A stretch of 64,000 bases of DNA from positions 992,001 to 1,056,000 of the forward strand of contig NZ_JBBNAC010000001.1 in assembly GCF_037996825.1 (NCBI RefSeq), given 5' to 3'. The notes beneath the pieces are model-generated. The model worked only from the letters and a program-made list of their open reading frames with translations. It was not told the origin of the DNA and did no database searches. How positions within the stretch are numbered: position 1 is the first letter of the stretch; the number at the start of each line of letters is the position of its first letter. This DNA comes from Bdellovibrio sp. BCCA. GTDB lineage: Bacteria > Bdellovibrionota > Bdellovibrionia > Bdellovibrionales > Bdellovibrionaceae. The translations under genes and the position numbers were made by a program. Of the stretch, positions 34,426-43,180 are shown piece by piece.

Positions 34426-34977
34426 GTGAAGAATTTATTTGCCGTACTTATTATTATTCTTATGACATCACATGCTCGTGCCGGTCTTCTTTTGGAGGTC
34501 GGCGGAACTTATCTCTCTGACACTCTTTCAACGTCGGCGACAAAAACCTCTTCGAAATATTTTTATAATGTCGGCGTGGCCTTCAGTCTCAATAAAAATT
34601 TTTGGGGTGGATGGAATTACTCTGGCATTTCACACACAGATAAAGATACGACAACAGAAACATTTTCTTCAACGGACACTGGTCCTTATGTGAAGTGGCA
34701 GTTTGGAAAAAACGAATTATATAACTTGAGTGCCGCGTACAATATTTTAAGCCGGGCCACGTTTTCTGACGGAACATCCACAGAAACTTGGCAGGGAACC
34801 AGTATGTGGTTTCAGTTCGGCGTCTCTCCAGAAGTAAGGCCAGGCCTGCGTATTGGGGCTTCTCTGAACTACTTTCTTGCAAGTTATACAAAGAAGACTG
34901 TTTCTAATGTCGAGTCGAACGCCTCTAATTCCAAGTCTTGGATATTCCCGATGTTATCGGTATCTAAAGAGTGGTGA
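34426..34977 (+). CDS. outer-membrane beta-barrel-like protein
   Basis: The start is placed at GTG 34426, which gives MKNLFAVLIIILMTSHARAG as a signal peptide and a 183-residue precursor; the open frame extends upstream only through the methyltransferase 3' end. The mature part alternates polar and hydrophobic residues, ends in a terminal Trp (SVSKEW), and has repeated YxVGVxF-type strands, as in porin-like barrels. The RBS is weak. Confidence 0.6.
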   Translation: MKNLFAVLIIILMTSHARAGLLLEVGGTYLSDTLSTSATKTSSKYFYNVGVAFSLNKNFWGGWNYSGISHTDKDTTTETFSSTDTGPYVKWQFGKNELYNLSAAYNILSRATFSDGTSTETWQGTSMWFQFGVSPEVRPGLRIGASLNYFLASYTKKTVSNVESNASNSKSWIFPMLSVSKEW

Positions 34978-35020
34978 CACAAAGCGCCGCAAAAAAGACT
35001 AAAAATCCTCTGTTTTTTGT

Positions 35021-35049
35021 TTGAAACCCCTTAGACCCCTTGATAGAAC
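35021..35049 (+). promoter_or_regulatory. sigma-70-type promoter of the secreted protein gene at 35077
   Basis: TTGAAA (35021-35026), 17 bases, TAGAAC (35044-35049), with the ATG 28 bp downstream behind AAGGGGG. Confidence 0.45.
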
Positions 35050-35076
35050 CCACGGGCAATAAACAAGGGGGTCCTC

Positions 35077-35817
35077 ATGATTCGTTCTCTAGTAGCTATG
35101 GCTTTGACTTTGGGAATGGCTTCTTCTGCATTCGCAATCGATAAAGCATACTTCGAAATCAAAAAAGTAAAAGTAACTGACGTGACTGAGCAATACGCTC
35201 AATCTGAACTTTTCGCGAAACCAATCAACGGTTTGAACGCGGATTGCAACTCTTCTCAAATGCCTTTGGCGCCAAAATTCACTGGCGACAAAACTTTGGG
35301 TTCTGTAAATCCACTTGATGCTGTTGAGTTGATCGTAGATCAAATCATCAACATCGGTAAAAAGATCTTCAACGTAATCAACGCAGGTCGCCCTGTTGTT
35401 AACATCAAAATTGACACTGCAAACGCACTTCCAAAAGGTTTGACTTGCTGGTCTGATCTTTCTGGTTGGAGCATGCCTCAATCTAAAGTTTACAACGTTC
35501 AATACGAAAACGGTTTCGGTATGACAGTTGTAGATTACTCTTACCGTGTAACTTACACTGCCGGTGGTTCTGCTGACGGCGTTGGTAAATACATCACAAA
35601 CGCAACTTTCCAACCTGCGAACGTATCTGTAGGCTGGGGCTTCCAATTGGATGCAACTGCTGTGATCCCTTCTGTATTCAACACAGGTTCAAAACGTGAT
35701 CCTGTAGCGGGAATGCAAATGAACATGGAGTGGAAAGTCACTTCTCCAATGTCTCATGAGCAATCTACTGAGTCTTACTTCGTAAGCGGCGAAAACAAGC
35801 TAATCCAGTTGGATTAG
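35077..35817 (+). CDS. probably abundant secreted protein of unknown function
   Basis: A 246-residue precursor with signal peptide (SSAFAI). The mature part contains two cysteines (LNADCNSSQMP, LTCWSDLSGW), likely a disulfide, and beta-rich segments. Codon choice is markedly optimised (GGT, AAC, GTT, CGT) and resembles rpsA more than its neighbours, so strong expression is expected. The RBS AAGGGGG is also strong. No family recognised; an envelope or periplasmic structural protein is possible. Confidence 0.72.
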   Translation: MIRSLVAMALTLGMASSAFAIDKAYFEIKKVKVTDVTEQYAQSELFAKPINGLNADCNSSQMPLAPKFTGDKTLGSVNPLDAVELIVDQIINIGKKIFNVINAGRPVVNIKIDTANALPKGLTCWSDLSGWSMPQSKVYNVQYENGFGMTVVDYSYRVTYTAGGSADGVGKYITNATFQPANVSVGWGFQLDATAVIPSVFNTGSKRDPVAGMQMNMEWKVTSPMSHEQSTESYFVSGENKLIQLD

Positions 35818-35834
35818 TCTGCGCTTTAGGAATC

Positions 35835-36593
35835 TTAGAAGAATATTTTGATTCCTGACCTAATCCCTGCGCGATCGGTGACTGTGTCATCCGTCGCAGC
35901 AGGGATCTTATTTTTCTGGCTCTCCTTGTACCAGTTACCGAAAATGCGAATGGCTTTAAAGTCTATAAAAAGCCCCGCCTCGGTGATATTTCCCGACACA
36001 TCTCCTAATTCATCCGTGGAGGTGGGAAGGAAATAACGGTATTTACCTTCAAGACCGAAATACTTTGTTAAATACACTTGCAGGGACGCCTGACCGAACT
36101 GCTGTGTCAGCTTTCCAGTCGCAGCATCCCGTGTGCGTTGGCCATAGTGAATGGTGAACGACGTATTCTGAATCGAATTTCCTAAAAGACGAATGTTCAG
36201 CATTCCTGCAAGGTCGTTGAAATGCTCATCCGTGTTGTTTTCATACTCCGCTGTCACGCCTACAAACTGTGCGTAGGCAGAAAGTTCTCCGGCAAAAGAA
36301 GTGTGCGAGCTGCTGCTGTCGGGATTTTTCACTTCGGTTTTATAGGAGTTGTAAGTTCCGCCGAGTGAGAACTCAAAAGGTGAGGGCGAGTTCATAGAAA
36401 GCCACATATCCATCATGCGGTTTCTGTTTTTCATTTCAAGCCACTCGGAAAGAGACCAGCGTCCTGCCTCACGGTTGGCCGCTCGTTTAGTGAAGTCGAT
36501 ACCACTTCCCCAGCGACTGCCACTTTGAGCGAAGGAGGGTGTCGTTGAAAACGCGATAATGCACAGTAGAAGCAAAGATGAAAACCTAGACAT
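35835..36593 (-). CDS. outer-membrane beta-barrel-like protein
   Basis: A 252-residue precursor with signal peptide (PSFAQ). Repeated amphipathic strands and a C-terminal phenylalanine (SGIKIFF) mark a candidate outer-membrane barrel. Convergent with the abundant secreted protein gene, divergent from lgt. No family named. Confidence 0.65.
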   Translation of the reverse strand: MSRFSSLLLLCIIAFSTTPSFAQSGSRWGSGIDFTKRAANREAGRWSLSEWLEMKNRNRMMDMWLSMNSPSPFEFSLGGTYNSYKTEVKNPDSSSSHTSFAGELSAYAQFVGVTAEYENNTDEHFNDLAGMLNIRLLGNSIQNTSFTIHYGQRTRDAATGKLTQQFGQASLQVYLTKYFGLEGKYRYFLPTSTDELGDVSGNITEAGLFIDFKAIRIFGNWYKESQKNKIPAATDDTVTDRAGIRSGIKIFF

Positions 36594-36641
36594 GTCCCTA
36601 TTTTCTCGCTTTTATTAGGTGGCGTCTAAATATTCCCGTTT

Positions 36642-36650
36642 TGATATACT
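36642..36650 (+). promoter_or_regulatory. extended -10 promoter of lgt
   Basis: TG-A-TATACT (TG at 36642-36643, -10 at 36645-36650) without a good -35, an extended -10 type. The GTG start of lgt is 26 bp downstream. Confidence 0.4.
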
Positions 36651-36676
36651 GTTAACGTCTCAAAAAAGGATACGTT

Positions 36677-37735
36677 GTGGTTCATGATTTCGATCCGTTT
36701 GCTCTAAGAATTTCCGGCGATTTTGGAATTCGTTGGTATGGCCTGTCTTACATGATGGGTTTTATCTGTGCTTATTTGCTGATTACTTGGTTGGCAAAAA
36801 GACAAAGAGCAGGCCTCACACCACAAATGGTCGGCGATTTTATCACGTATGCGGCGATCGGTACTTTGGTGGGCGGTCGTTTGGGCTACGTGATTTTCTA
36901 TGGTCCGGATCTTTTCATGAAATTTAAATCCACATTTCCGTACTGGGGAGTGTTGGCGGTGAACGAAGGCGGTATGGCGAGCCACGGAGGCATGATCGGG
37001 ATCGTGCTAGCGTGCTTGTTGTATGCTCGTAAATATTCTGTGAACTCTTTGTATCTTTTGGATCTTGTCGCAGTTTCTGGACCGATCGGTGTTTTCTTTG
37101 GTCGTATTGCCAACTTCATCAACGGAGAACTTGTGGGACGTCCTTGTGATTCGACGTTCCCTTTGGCTGTGAAATTCCCGCAAGATATTTTGCAGTGGCC
37201 ATCACAAGATATGACAAAATTAACGGAGCTTGTGCCTGTTGTTGAAAAAGTCGGCGTGAACCGTGAACAATGGTTGGAGCTTGTTGATAAATTCCGTTTC
37301 GATATGGTTTCGCGCGATCAGGTTTATTCGATCATGAATAAAGTGATTGAAGGAATTCAAAACGGCAACACGGCAGCAAAAGAAGCGATTGCTCCGCTGT
37401 TGACACCTCGTTATCCGTCACAGCTTTTCGCGGCGTTGGGTGAAGGCCTTTTCTTATTCTTGATTCTTTTCTTGTTGTGGAGAAAACCACGCAAGCCAGG
37501 ATTTATCGCAGCGACGTTTGTTTTGCTCTATGCGATCGTTCGCGTCGGTGATGAACACTTCCGTATGCCAGATGCACACATCGGCTTCCAATGGTTGGGC
37601 CTGACTCGTGGACAGTGGCTTTCAATCGCGATGTTTGCCGTCGGTTTAATTTTGATGTTTGTATGGACTCGTGCGAGTTCACTCAAGATCTCAGGTTGGG
37701 GAAAAGGACAATCCGTTAAGCTGTATCGCAAATAA
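36677..37735 (+). CDS. lgt: prolipoprotein diacylglyceryl transferase
   Basis: Inner-membrane enzyme that transfers diacylglycerol from phosphatidylglycerol to the lipobox cysteine. The signature GRIANFINGELVGRP (canonical GRxGNFxNxE) is near residue 140, and the N-terminal IRWYGLSYMMGF matches the family. Seven or so membrane helices. At 352 residues it is about 60-80 residues longer than E. coli Lgt (291): an extra soluble insert (WPSQDMTKLTELVPVVEK and following) separates the signature from the catalytic-side RYPSQLFAALGEG. The start is GTG with RBS AAAAGGA. Relevant to the several lipoproteins in this window. Confidence 0.93.
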   Translation: MVHDFDPFALRISGDFGIRWYGLSYMMGFICAYLLITWLAKRQRAGLTPQMVGDFITYAAIGTLVGGRLGYVIFYGPDLFMKFKSTFPYWGVLAVNEGGMASHGGMIGIVLACLLYARKYSVNSLYLLDLVAVSGPIGVFFGRIANFINGELVGRPCDSTFPLAVKFPQDILQWPSQDMTKLTELVPVVEKVGVNREQWLELVDKFRFDMVSRDQVYSIMNKVIEGIQNGNTAAKEAIAPLLTPRYPSQLFAALGEGLFLFLILFLLWRKPRKPGFIAATFVLLYAIVRVGDEHFRMPDAHIGFQWLGLTRGQWLSIAMFAVGLILMFVWTRASSLKISGWGKGQSVKLYRK

Positions 37736-37751
37736 ATCTTAACGACGATAC

Positions 37752-37991
37752 GCGAGGAAGAGAGAGTGGGCCTACGGCACTAAAAACTCTCGGACAGTGT
37801 TGAGGGCTCCTGCCCTCAAGCCTACGGCCTCCGCGAAAAATGGCCATCATGGCCATTTTTCCCTCGCGCTTTGAGGGAGCTTTGCTGGCTCCCTTTTTTT
37901 ATTTTTTTAGTCTTCTGATTGCTACTGCTGTTCTTTCTTGGCGCTGTGGAACTCGGTTTTTAGTGCCGTAGGCCCACTCTCTCTTCCTCGC
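37752..37991. repeat. 240-bp element bounded by perfect 36-bp inverted repeats
   Basis: Left arm 37752-37787 and right arm 37956-37991 are exact reverse complements (36/36), for example GTGGGCCTACGGCAC on the left and GTGCCGTAGGCCCAC on the right. Between them are three further hairpins: TTGAGGGC/GCCCTCAA (37800-37819), AAAAATGGCC/GGCCATTTTT (37836-37860) and GGGAGC/GCTCCC plus T-run (37875-37900). No ORF with coding character is inside. It fills the gap between lgt and the papain-like protease gene. It could be a miniature transposable element, a structured RNA, or a composite terminator. Confidence 0.8.
37875..37900 (+). terminator. rho-independent terminator inside the inverted-repeat element
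   Basis: GGGAGC (37875-37880) and GCTCCC (37888-37893) with a seven-base loop and seven T. On the plus strand it can end lgt transcription or an RNA starting in the element. Confidence 0.75.
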
Positions 37992-38072
37992 TAACGTGGT
38001 TGATTTTTTTTGGATAGCAGTGCTGCGTTTTTGCGTTGCTGTTTATCCAGAAGGATTTGAAATCTTTGATGC

Positions 38073-38101
38073 AAAAAAATAAGGGCTCTATAGTAGAGCC
38101 C
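38073..38101 (-). terminator. rho-independent terminator of the papain-like protease gene
   Basis: On the minus strand GGGCTCTA (38101-38094) and TAGAGCCC (38090-38083) form an eight-pair stem with a three-base loop, followed by TTATTTTTTT. The 80 bp between it and the right arm of the element hold nothing clear. Confidence 0.85.
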
Positions 38102-38124
38102 CTATTTTTGTTCTTTCGGAGATT

Positions 38125-39975
38125 TTACTGCCACATTCCTGTGATTGGGAATGATCTTGGTGATTCATTTCCTGCGGCGTCGACGGCTGACACTTGGTAT
38201 GTGTGGTTCACACCTTTGGAAATATTGCCGTCCGTGTATGTCAACGATGTCGTTGTCGCGATACGAACGTTGTTTCTATAGATGTAGTATTTTGCAACTC
38301 CCACATTGTCTGTAGCGCCTTTCCAGTTCAAAACAACTCGGGCTCTTCTGTTTCTTTGATAAGTTTCAAGATTTGCCGTGAAGTAGTTTGGAGCTGTTGG
38401 GGCAATCGTATCCGACGGACTTGGAGTGGGTGTCGGTGTCGGTGTAGGTGTAGGAGTTGGCGCTGGTGTTGTTCCTGCGACCAATGTTTTTGTTGTCGCG
38501 TCTACTGCCATAGGAACGCCCGGCGCTGACATCAATGTATTTCCAACGCTGGCGTTAATCACGTTAAACGCTGAAGTCGTCAATGCAGAACCTGCAGCAC
38601 TGTCCTTCATGTTTAGATAAAACTTCTGTGTGCTCACATCAGAACCAGCCAATGAAGAAATATCAAAGTAGAAAGTGCCGGATTTTTCCACTGTCGTTCC
38701 GTCAAACGCATAACCACCACCGCGATTGACGAAGGCTGATGGAGTCCACGTCATAGAAGGACTTGTTGCTGTGTTCGAAGAAGATCCGAATTGCAACGAA
38801 GCTTGCGAACGCAAGGCGTGGGACATATTCACTTCTGCCAAAAGTTTTGGTGTGTAAGGAGTGTATGTTGTATAGAACGCAGTTCCACTTTGTGTCAGTT
38901 GCACACGGCCTGCGGGAGCAAAGCCCGGCACTGTTGATGTCGCTCTAAGAGCATCGTAGGAAACCCAGGAGTAACCTTGGTTTTTCCAAGTGTTACCAAA
39001 AGAGTTGGCGAATTTAAAGGCGCCGACTTCTTGAGCTTCCACAACTCCATTGCCATTGATGTCTGTCCAGATCGTGTCATCATATCCCACGATCGTGATT
39101 GCGTGACCTGCGACTGTGCCATTCATATAAGTGGCGATCGCTTGCCCTACGAAAGGATTTGAGCCGACATTCGGGTTGGCTTGCACGGTTCTGTAAACCC
39201 AACTGTTGATGTAAGTTCCCACCACAACAACGTGACCATTCGCAAGCATTTGTTTTACGTTCGCAATTCCGGCGTCCGTGTTGATGCTTGTGTAGCTCAT
39301 GGTTTTCATGCGTGAGTTAATCGCACGTTTCCAGTGCTCTGATGTCATATCCCAACCGAGGTAATTACCGTCGTAAGGGAAGTCTGTTAGTAAAGCGGCT
39401 CCGTGTTTTTCTAAGACAGAAAACGCATCAGAGAAATAAGATCCATTATCAACCCCACCGTTGATCATGTTGTAAGTCCACTTCGGTGAATAAACGCGAG
39501 CGCGAGCTGTCTTGTTGTCGCAACCCAAAGTCAAACACACTTCGTGGCTCATAAGATAGTAAGTCGTGGCCCAAGCGACACAAGAACCCTGGGCGCCTTG
39601 ATTGGCAATCGCTGGGAATGAAGGCAGCACAGAGTTGTCGACTTGCGCAGGCGCAGATCCCAAAGCTGTGGTCTCGGGTGCTGTATTCGTGTTTTTAGCG
39701 CCATTTTGAGCGTCATCAAATTCCATCTCTGGAGCAGACGTATCTGTAACCAGAGGAGCCTGGCCTTTTTGACGGCGTTCTTTGTTTACGCGCTCTAAGC
39801 CCAGGCGGTTCGGATGAACTTTTTTAATTTTTCGTTTGTGAAGTTTTTGTGATTCTTCTTGGGTCATCTCCTTAAGACCCGGTCGATCGAAGCTCGGCTG
39901 AGCCAATGCATGAGAAACGTACAGACTTAATGTCAGAGCGATCGCGGCTCTGCCAGGTTTTAAATAATTTCTCAT
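38125..39975 (-). CDS. secreted papain-like (C1) cysteine protease with Ca-binding loop and FN3 domain
   Basis: A 616-residue exported protein (signal ends at HALAQ). A propeptide-like, basic region is followed by the protease domain: Q126 and catalytic C132 in NQGAQGSCVAW, H291 in AGHAITIVGYDD, N324 in FKFANSFGNTW, the full C1 set. A DxNxNGxxxxxE calcium loop (305-316) is inserted just after the catalytic His. A beta-rich domain follows, then a (TP)n linker around 505-530 and a C-terminal fibronectin III domain. Probably secreted for prey digestion or surface display; that role is inference. Confidence 0.88.
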   Translation of the reverse strand: MRNYLKPGRAAIALTLSLYVSHALAQPSFDRPGLKEMTQEESQKLHKRKIKKVHPNRLGLERVNKERRQKGQAPLVTDTSAPEMEFDDAQNGAKNTNTAPETTALGSAPAQVDNSVLPSFPAIANQGAQGSCVAWATTYYLMSHEVCLTLGCDNKTARARVYSPKWTYNMINGGVDNGSYFSDAFSVLEKHGAALLTDFPYDGNYLGWDMTSEHWKRAINSRMKTMSYTSINTDAGIANVKQMLANGHVVVVGTYINSWVYRTVQANPNVGSNPFVGQAIATYMNGTVAGHAITIVGYDDTIWTDINGNGVVEAQEVGAFKFANSFGNTWKNQGYSWVSYDALRATSTVPGFAPAGRVQLTQSGTAFYTTYTPYTPKLLAEVNMSHALRSQASLQFGSSSNTATSPSMTWTPSAFVNRGGGYAFDGTTVEKSGTFYFDISSLAGSDVSTQKFYLNMKDSAAGSALTTSAFNVINASVGNTLMSAPGVPMAVDATTKTLVAGTTPAPTPTPTPTPTPTPSPSDTIAPTAPNYFTANLETYQRNRRARVVLNWKGATDNVGVAKYYIYRNNVRIATTTSLTYTDGNISKGVNHTYQVSAVDAAGNESPRSFPITGMWQ

Positions 39976-39994
39976 TCAGTTTTCTCCCTGAAAA

Positions 39995-40023
39995 AAGTTT
40001 GTTCCATGTTAAGGAGCAAACTT
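39995..40023. promoter_or_regulatory. inverted repeat in the leader of the papain-like protease gene
   Basis: AAGTTTGTTCC (39995-40005) and GGAGCAAACTT (40013-40023) pair with one G-U, loop of seven, 20 bp upstream of the start and next to the RBS. It could be an operator or an mRNA hairpin. The rest of 39976-40111 shows nothing else. Confidence 0.45.
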
Positions 40024-40111
40024 GAATTTTCCCTAGAAAAAACACGCGATGAAATCCGAATGCGAGGAGATAATAGAGAGCTTAAGATCAAAAGCTCGAC
40101 ACTAAAAAATA

Positions 40112-40148
40112 AAATAAAAAAGGCGCTGAAGAAACAGCGCCTTTTTTT
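40112..40148 (-). terminator. rho-independent terminator of hisS
   Basis: GGCGCTG (40122-40128) and CAGCGCC (40135-40141), loop of six. On the minus strand the stem is followed by TTTTTTATTTTATT, and on the plus strand by seven T. Confidence 0.85.
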
Positions 40149-40180
40149 ACGGATCTTAGTCCAAATTTTTTACACTAAAT

Positions 40181-41431
40181 TTAAATTTTAAATTCAAAAG
40201 TTTTCAGAGCCTCACGAGTGATTTCTGTTTGTTCACCCGTTGCGAAGTTTTTAATTGTGACCGTTTTATTTGCCACTTCATTGCCACCTAAAATCAAAGC
40301 GTAGTTCGCGCCGACTTTGTTCGCTTTCTGCATTTTCTTTCCCATCTTGCCTGATAAGAAATTTTCCGCCTTCAAACCACGCGCGCGAATTTCGTAAGCG
40401 ACTTTTACGCCCTCTTCTTCGCCTTGGTCGTCAGCTCCAACCACCGCAATCAAAACTTCTTTTTTAACCGCGAGTTCTTTTGGAGTTAAATCCGCCAAAC
40501 GATCAATACCCGCAGCCCAACCTACACCTGGAGTTCTTGGGCCGCCCATAGTTTCAATCAAACCGTCGTAGCGTCCACCAGCAAGCACAGTGCCTTGGGC
40601 GCCGAGCTTCGATGTCGTGAATTCAAAAACGGTGTGGCAGTAGTAATCAAGGCCACGCACCAAGTGATCATTCAACTTGTACGGGATGCCGAGCTTCTCA
40701 ATACCTTCCAAAACTTTTTTAAAGAAAGTTTGTGAAGTTTCGTTTAAATACTGTTCAAGTTTGGGCGCATTCGCATTGAGTTTTTTGTCGCCTTCATCTT
40801 TGGAATCTAAAATACGCAAAGGATTTTTCTCTAAACGCATTTTGCTATCCGCAGACAGTTGATCTTGGTGAGCTGTGAAGTATTTTACCAAAGCCTCGCG
40901 ATAAGCTGCGCGACTTTCAACGTCGCCTAAAGTGTTGATCTCAAGCGTGCACTCCGCAGAGATTCCGATTTTTTGTAAGATATCCCACGCAAGTGCGATG
41001 CATTCCACGTCGGCAAGCGGGGACTCATAACCTAAACACTCTGCGCCCAATTGGTAAAATTGGCGATATCGTCCTTTTTGTGGTCGCTCATATCGAAACA
41101 TCGGACCTGAATAATAAAACTTTAATGGAAGGTTCTGCATCATACCTTCAGAGATAAAAGCGCGCGCCACACCCGCTGTTCCCTCAGGTCTTAATGTGAG
41201 ACTTTCTCCGCCACGATCTGTAAAATCATAAGTCTCTTTATTCACAACATCGGACGTTTCGCCCAAAGTGCGATGAAAAACGTCAGAAAATTCAAAAATC
41301 GGAGTTTCAATTTCTCCGTAACCGTACAAAAGGGACTTCTCATAGGCTGATTCTTCGACAAAACGGAAAAGAAGACTGTCCTCTGGAAGTAGATCGCGTG
41401 TGCCACGAACTCTTTGAATTTTATTGCTCAT
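40181..41431 (-). CDS. hisS: histidyl-tRNA synthetase
   Basis: Class II aminoacyl-tRNA synthetase. N-terminal [14 protein letters not shown], motif 2 [20 protein letters not shown], the histidine-specific loop ([14 protein letters not shown]) and motif 3 [12 protein letters not shown] are visible, followed by the anticodon-binding domain. Length 416 is normal. It is a single-gene unit ended by its own terminator. Confidence 0.96.
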   Translation of the reverse strand: MSNKIQRVRGTRDLLPEDSLLFRFVEESAYEKSLLYGYGEIETPIFEFSDVFHRTLGETSDVVNKETYDFTDRGGESLTLRPEGTAGVARAFISEGMMQNLPLKFYYSGPMFRYERPQKGRYRQFYQLGAECLGYESPLADVECIALAWDILQKIGISAECTLEINTLGDVESRAAYREALVKYFTAHQDQLSADSKMRLEKNPLRILDSKDEGDKKLNANAPKLEQYLNETSQTFFKKVLEGIEKLGIPYKLNDHLVRGLDYYCHTVFEFTTSKLGAQGTVLAGGRYDGLIETMGGPRTPGVGWAAGIDRLADLTPKELAVKKEVLIAVVGADDQGEEEGVKVAYEIRARGLKAENFLSGKMGKKMQKANKVGANYALILGGNEVANKTVTIKNFATGEQTEITREALKTFEFKI

Positions 41432-41545
41432 ATCTCGGCCTCATTCTCTGACTAGAATTTCCTTTATAACAGAGGGAAGGGCGGTGCGCAAAGCTATTGC
41501 ATTTAGTTAAGGTGCAGTTTCTAATAAGAACTGGGGTAAGGCATA

Positions 41546-41995
41546 ATGAAAAAGTGGGTTCTCGCAGGCGTATTTATATTAGCGGCCGTTACTGGCGCGG
41601 TGATCTATCAAACCATGGGTTCGCGTGGTGCCGCCTTGTCTGGTGTCGAGGTGGACTGGCGCTTGCTTGGAGAAATGGACTATATCACAGGCAAATCTTC
41701 TTCTGAGCTGCAGGCTTTGAATGGTAAGCCCGTTAAAATTCCTGGTTTTATGGTGCCTCTTGAAGACAACTCCCGCGATGTGGTGGAGTTTTTGCTCGTA
41801 CCAAGCCCGCAAGCTTGTATTCACGTTCCGCCTCCGCCACCGAATCAAATGGTCTATGTGAAAATGAAAAAAGGCACAGATGTGGCGGTGGGACCTATCT
41901 GGGTTTACGGGACTTTGAATTTAGTTACAAAAAAATCCATGTACGGAGATGCGTCGTTCGAGCTCGTTGGTGAAGCTGTTGAGCCGTACAAATGA
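41546..41995 (+). CDS. DUF3299 protein, ZrgD-like (zinc uptake operon)
   Basis: A 149-residue protein with an N-terminal membrane segment (6-24), then the DUF3299 signature: KPVKIPGFMVPLE, then LLVPSPQACIHVPPPPPNQMV. In Vibrio, DUF3299, DUF2796 and an ABC transporter form the Zur-regulated Zrg zinc-uptake system. Here it is first in the operon, 23 bp before the DUF2796 gene. No obvious Zur box is seen in the 114 bp upstream. Confidence 0.78.
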   Translation: MKKWVLAGVFILAAVTGAVIYQTMGSRGAALSGVEVDWRLLGEMDYITGKSSSELQALNGKPVKIPGFMVPLEDNSRDVVEFLLVPSPQACIHVPPPPPNQMVYVKMKKGTDVAVGPIWVYGTLNLVTKKSMYGDASFELVGEAVEPYK

Positions 41996-42018
41996 TCTGC
42001 TAACAAGGAGGAGGTCCT

Positions 42019-42501
42019 ATGTTAAAAGTTCTTATGTTCTCAGCATTGGTTTTTGCAGCTCGCGAACAAGGTGCCCACGTTCATGGCGCCGGTAAAGTCA
42101 GTATGGGGTTTGACGGCAAAAAGGGAAAAATCGAAATGGAAATTCCCGCCGACACTCTTTTCGGCTTCGAACACGAAGCCCGCTCTAAGCAAGATAAACA
42201 GAAAAAAGAAGAAGCGCTGAAAAAACTGGAAGATAAAATTTCGGAGATGATCGTTTTTGATTCCTCATTGAAGTGTGAAATCAAAAAAGAGATCTTTGAG
42301 GTGAACCAGGAAAAAAATCATGCGGACGTAGATGCTGAATTTTCTGTCACTTGTCAGGCTCCTGTGGCGGGCAGTTCCGTTTCTTTCCATTTTTCGAAAG
42401 TATTTTCGCGTTTAAAGAAAGTTCAAGTAGACGTGATTGCTGATGGAGTGCAAAAGTCAGCACAAGTACTGAAGAATGGAGACAGTCTTGACCTCAAGTA
42501 A
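42019..42501 (+). CDS. DUF2796 protein, ZrgA-like periplasmic zinc-binding protein
   Basis: A 160-residue protein with a short hydrophobic leader and the family start AHVHGAGKVSMGFDGKKG, then FGFEHEA. Typical ZrgA proteins have a His-rich loop; here it is replaced by a Lys/Glu-rich stretch (ARSKQDKQKKEEALKK). Two cysteines (LKCEIK, VTCQAP) are kept. RBS AAGGAGGAGG is very strong. The ABC ATPase gene overlaps its 3' end by up to 26 bp. Confidence 0.78.
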   Translation: MLKVLMFSALVFAAREQGAHVHGAGKVSMGFDGKKGKIEMEIPADTLFGFEHEARSKQDKQKKEEALKKLEDKISEMIVFDSSLKCEIKKEIFEVNQEKNHADVDAEFSVTCQAPVAGSSVSFHFSKVFSRLKKVQVDVIADGVQKSAQVLKNGDSLDLK

Positions 42502-43180
42502 CATCCTGATTGAGATCCGCGACCTGCAATACACTTACGAAGGTCAAACGACTCCTACTTTGCGCATTCCTGAATTCTCAGTGGTGCGTGGTGAGGAGTT
42601 GTTTCTTTATGGACCGAGCGGCACTGGTAAAACAACTTTGTTAGAAATGCTTTCGGGCGTTTTAAAACCCAGCCAGGGCAGCTTGAAAATTTTAGGTTGC
42701 GATTTCGTTCAGATGAGCGCGGCAGAAAGAGACGTTTTCCGTGCCGAGCACATGGGTTACGTTTTCCAGAATTTCAATTTGATTCCATATTTGACTGTTC
42801 AAGAAAATATTGAACTTCCCTTGCACTTAAGTGCCGCTCGTCGCGCGCGCTTAGGCAGTGTTGATACTGAAATGGTGATCCGTGCTCTGTGTGGGAACTT
42901 AGGTATCGGTGATTTGCTTGGAAAAAAAGTCGGGGAATTGAGTGTCGGCCAACAGCAACGTGTGGCTGTGGCTCGCGCGCTTTTAGGAAAACCTGATCTT
43001 CTTTTGGCTGACGAGCCCACATCCGCTTTGGATGCCGATCACCGCGAGAGATTTTTAAAACTGATGTTTGAGTTGTCAGAGCTTTATGGCACAACCGTGG
43101 TGTTTGTGTCCCATGACCGCAGCATAGAAAAACTTTTTACTCGTTCCATCTCGTTGGACTCCATTAACAAGGTTGTGTGA
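42476..43180 (+). CDS. ABC transporter ATPase, ZrgB/LolD-like
   Basis: Nucleotide-binding subunit with Walker A GPSGTGKTT, the signature LSVGQQQRVAVARAL, Walker B LLLADEP and the H-loop VFVSHD. Similar to LolD/MacB ATPases. ATG 42476 has no RBS; TTG 42488, with GGAG six bases upstream, is a good alternative and would shorten the overlap with the preceding gene. It ends in TGATG overlap with the permease. Confidence 0.9.
   Translation: METVLTSSNILIEIRDLQYTYEGQTTPTLRIPEFSVVRGEELFLYGPSGTGKTTLLEMLSGVLKPSQGSLKILGCDFVQMSAAERDVFRAEHMGYVFQNFNLIPYLTVQENIELPLHLSAARRARLGSVDTEMVIRALCGNLGIGDLLGKKVGELSVGQQQRVAVARALLGKPDLLLADEPTSALDADHRERFLKLMFELSELYGTTVVFVSHDRSIEKLFTRSISLDSINKVV

Noticed and set aside
38194-38529. 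Plus-strand 111-codon open frame inside the papain-like protease gene
   Set aside because: Its Arg/Cys/Trp-rich repeat is the reverse reading of the TP linker; no RBS.
41432-41545. Possible Zur site (TGCATTTAGTTAAGGTGCA) before the Zrg-like operon
   Set aside because: Only the outer TGCA quartets are symmetric; it does not resemble a known Zur box.
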